Positions 4,630 through 5,243 of a stretch of DNA of 5,243 nt are shown piece after piece. Source of the DNA: Bacteroidales bacterium (GTDB lineage Bacteria; Bacteroidota; Bacteroidia; Bacteroidales; UBA1402). The position numbers and the translations under genes are program-made. Within the stretch, counting starts at the first letter, position 1, and every line of letters begins with the position of its first letter. A model generated the notes under the pieces. That model saw only the letters and a program-made list of their open reading frames with translations, did not search any database and was not told the DNA's origin. The stretch is taken from the NCBI GenBank assembly GCA_023230125.1, contig JALNXZ010000126.1, positions 1 through 5,243 of the forward strand, written 5' to 3'.

Positions 4630-5243
4630 ATGAGCGATGCTCTTAAACAAATTCTCAAGAATCTGTTGATTTTTGCGGTTATACTGATCGTACTTATTAT
4701 TATTGTGCTAGCTGCCTTAAATAAGTATACACGTCATGATTCAGTCATTACAGTTCCTGATGTGACAACTTTGACAGTTGACGTTGCGACTCCTTTTATC
4801 GAGAGAAAGAATCTACGGTACAAGGTCGTTGATTCTATTCGCGTGAAGACACAACCTCCCGGTGCCATTCTGGAGCAAAAACCGTCTCCGGGAGCACATG
4901 TTAAGGAAAATAGAATTATATTTTTGACCATTAATGCATTTTCAGAAGAAAAAATCGTCATTCCCGATGTGAAAGATTGTTCACAACGTCAAGCAGTTGC
5001 CACATTGGAAGCATCCGGTCTACATGTACTTGATGTTCAATTTGTCCCTTCTGAATTCAGGGATTTGGTTTTGGGCGTAAGATATAACGGCAAAGAGATT
5101 ACGGCCGGCTTTAGATTGCCTAAAGGATCTTCTGTTACACTGATTGTAGGACAAAGTTCATCTGAAGGAGTACTTTTAATACCGAGCATAAAAGGACTTT
5201 TTCTGGATGAAGCCATAGATTTGGCCCATTCTAAAAGTCTGAA
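4630..5243 (+). CDS. Membrane-anchored PASTA-domain protein (partial, runs off the end)
   Basis: 204 codons are visible with no stop. A short cytoplasmic N-terminus (MSDALKQILKN) is followed by one hydrophobic helix (about 11-30), then a periplasmic region predicted by topology. PASTA repeats follow: first about 40-102 (ITVPDVTTL near the start, LEQKPSPGAHV at 81-91, then a beta strand), second about 109-174 (IVIPDVKDCSQRQAVATLEASG, with LPKGSSVTLIVG at the end), and the beginning of a third from about 182 (LLIPSIKGLFLDEAIDLA). PASTA repeats in other phyla bind peptidoglycan fragments or beta-lactams as parts of kinases and penicillin-binding proteins; here there is no kinase or transpeptidase domain before the helix, so this is the stand-alone Bacteroidota type, function unknown. 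The start follows the -7 box at 4599-4606; ATG at 4630 places the helix correctly. Confidence 0.9.
   Translation, partial: MSDALKQILKNLLIFAVILIVLIIIVLAALNKYTRHDSVITVPDVTTLTVDVATPFIERKNLRYKVVDSIRVKTQPPGAILEQKPSPGAHVKENRIIFLTINAFSEEKIVIPDVKDCSQRQAVATLEASGLHVLDVQFVPSEFRDLVLGVRYNGKEITAGFRLPKGSSVTLIVGQSSSEGVLLIPSIKGLFLDEAIDLAHSKSL

Noticed and set aside
4734..4961. 75-codon minus-strand frame inside the PASTA gene
   Set aside because: Shadow of the PASTA coding sequence, with no independent support.
1..5243. Mobile element, CRISPR array, tRNA/rRNA or defence island
   Set aside because: No long terminal repeats, repeat-spacer array, transposase or integrase-like frame, or RNA-gene sequence was seen; every large frame belongs to a core housekeeping family.

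Overview
The window is AT-rich chromosomal housekeeping DNA from a member of the Bacteroidota, most likely Bacteroidales. Two things point there. The protein families and their sequences fit (Pta/AckA, an LpxH-type phosphatase, a DUF59/SufT-like protein, RadC, EF-P, L34, a kinase-less PASTA protein). Four genes are also preceded by an exact match to the Bacteroidota -7 box TAnnTTTG, and a fifth (efp) has a one-mismatch version, while strong Shine-Dalgarno sequences are mostly absent. Genus cannot be assigned from this window.

Layout. 1-97 (+) is the last 31 codons of phosphate acetyltransferase (pta). After a 161 bp spacer comes a complete acetate kinase (ackA, 259-1458, +), giving the acetyl-CoA to acetyl-P to acetate + ATP pathway. 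ackA converges, with only 26 bp between, on a minus-strand block read right to left: efp (4080-3517), a strong intrinsic terminator (3473-3436), radC with its own promoter (3354-2614), then a two-gene unit with its own promoter made of a DUF59/MIP18-family Fe-S assembly protein (2563-2246) and an LpxH-like UDP-2,3-diacylglucosamine pyrophosphatase (2243-1485). Right of efp is a 266 bp divergent regulatory region, then rpmH (L34, 4347-4505, +), its terminator (4529-4562), and a membrane-anchored PASTA-repeat protein (4630 to beyond the window end, +).

The genes serve fermentative energy conservation, lipid A precursor synthesis, Fe-S cluster maturation, translation (EF-P, L34) and envelope biology. 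I see no mobile element, CRISPR array, tRNA/rRNA, defence cassette or broken gene. I did not find a new multi-gene system.

The points worth a second look are regulatory and small. They are a 12-codon leader ORF whose stop overlaps the rpmH start as ATGA; a similar 5-codon ORF over the start of the DUF59 gene; a cluster of palindromes and a 21-bp-spaced direct repeat between efp and rpmH; and an inverted repeat at the PASTA-gene promoter.
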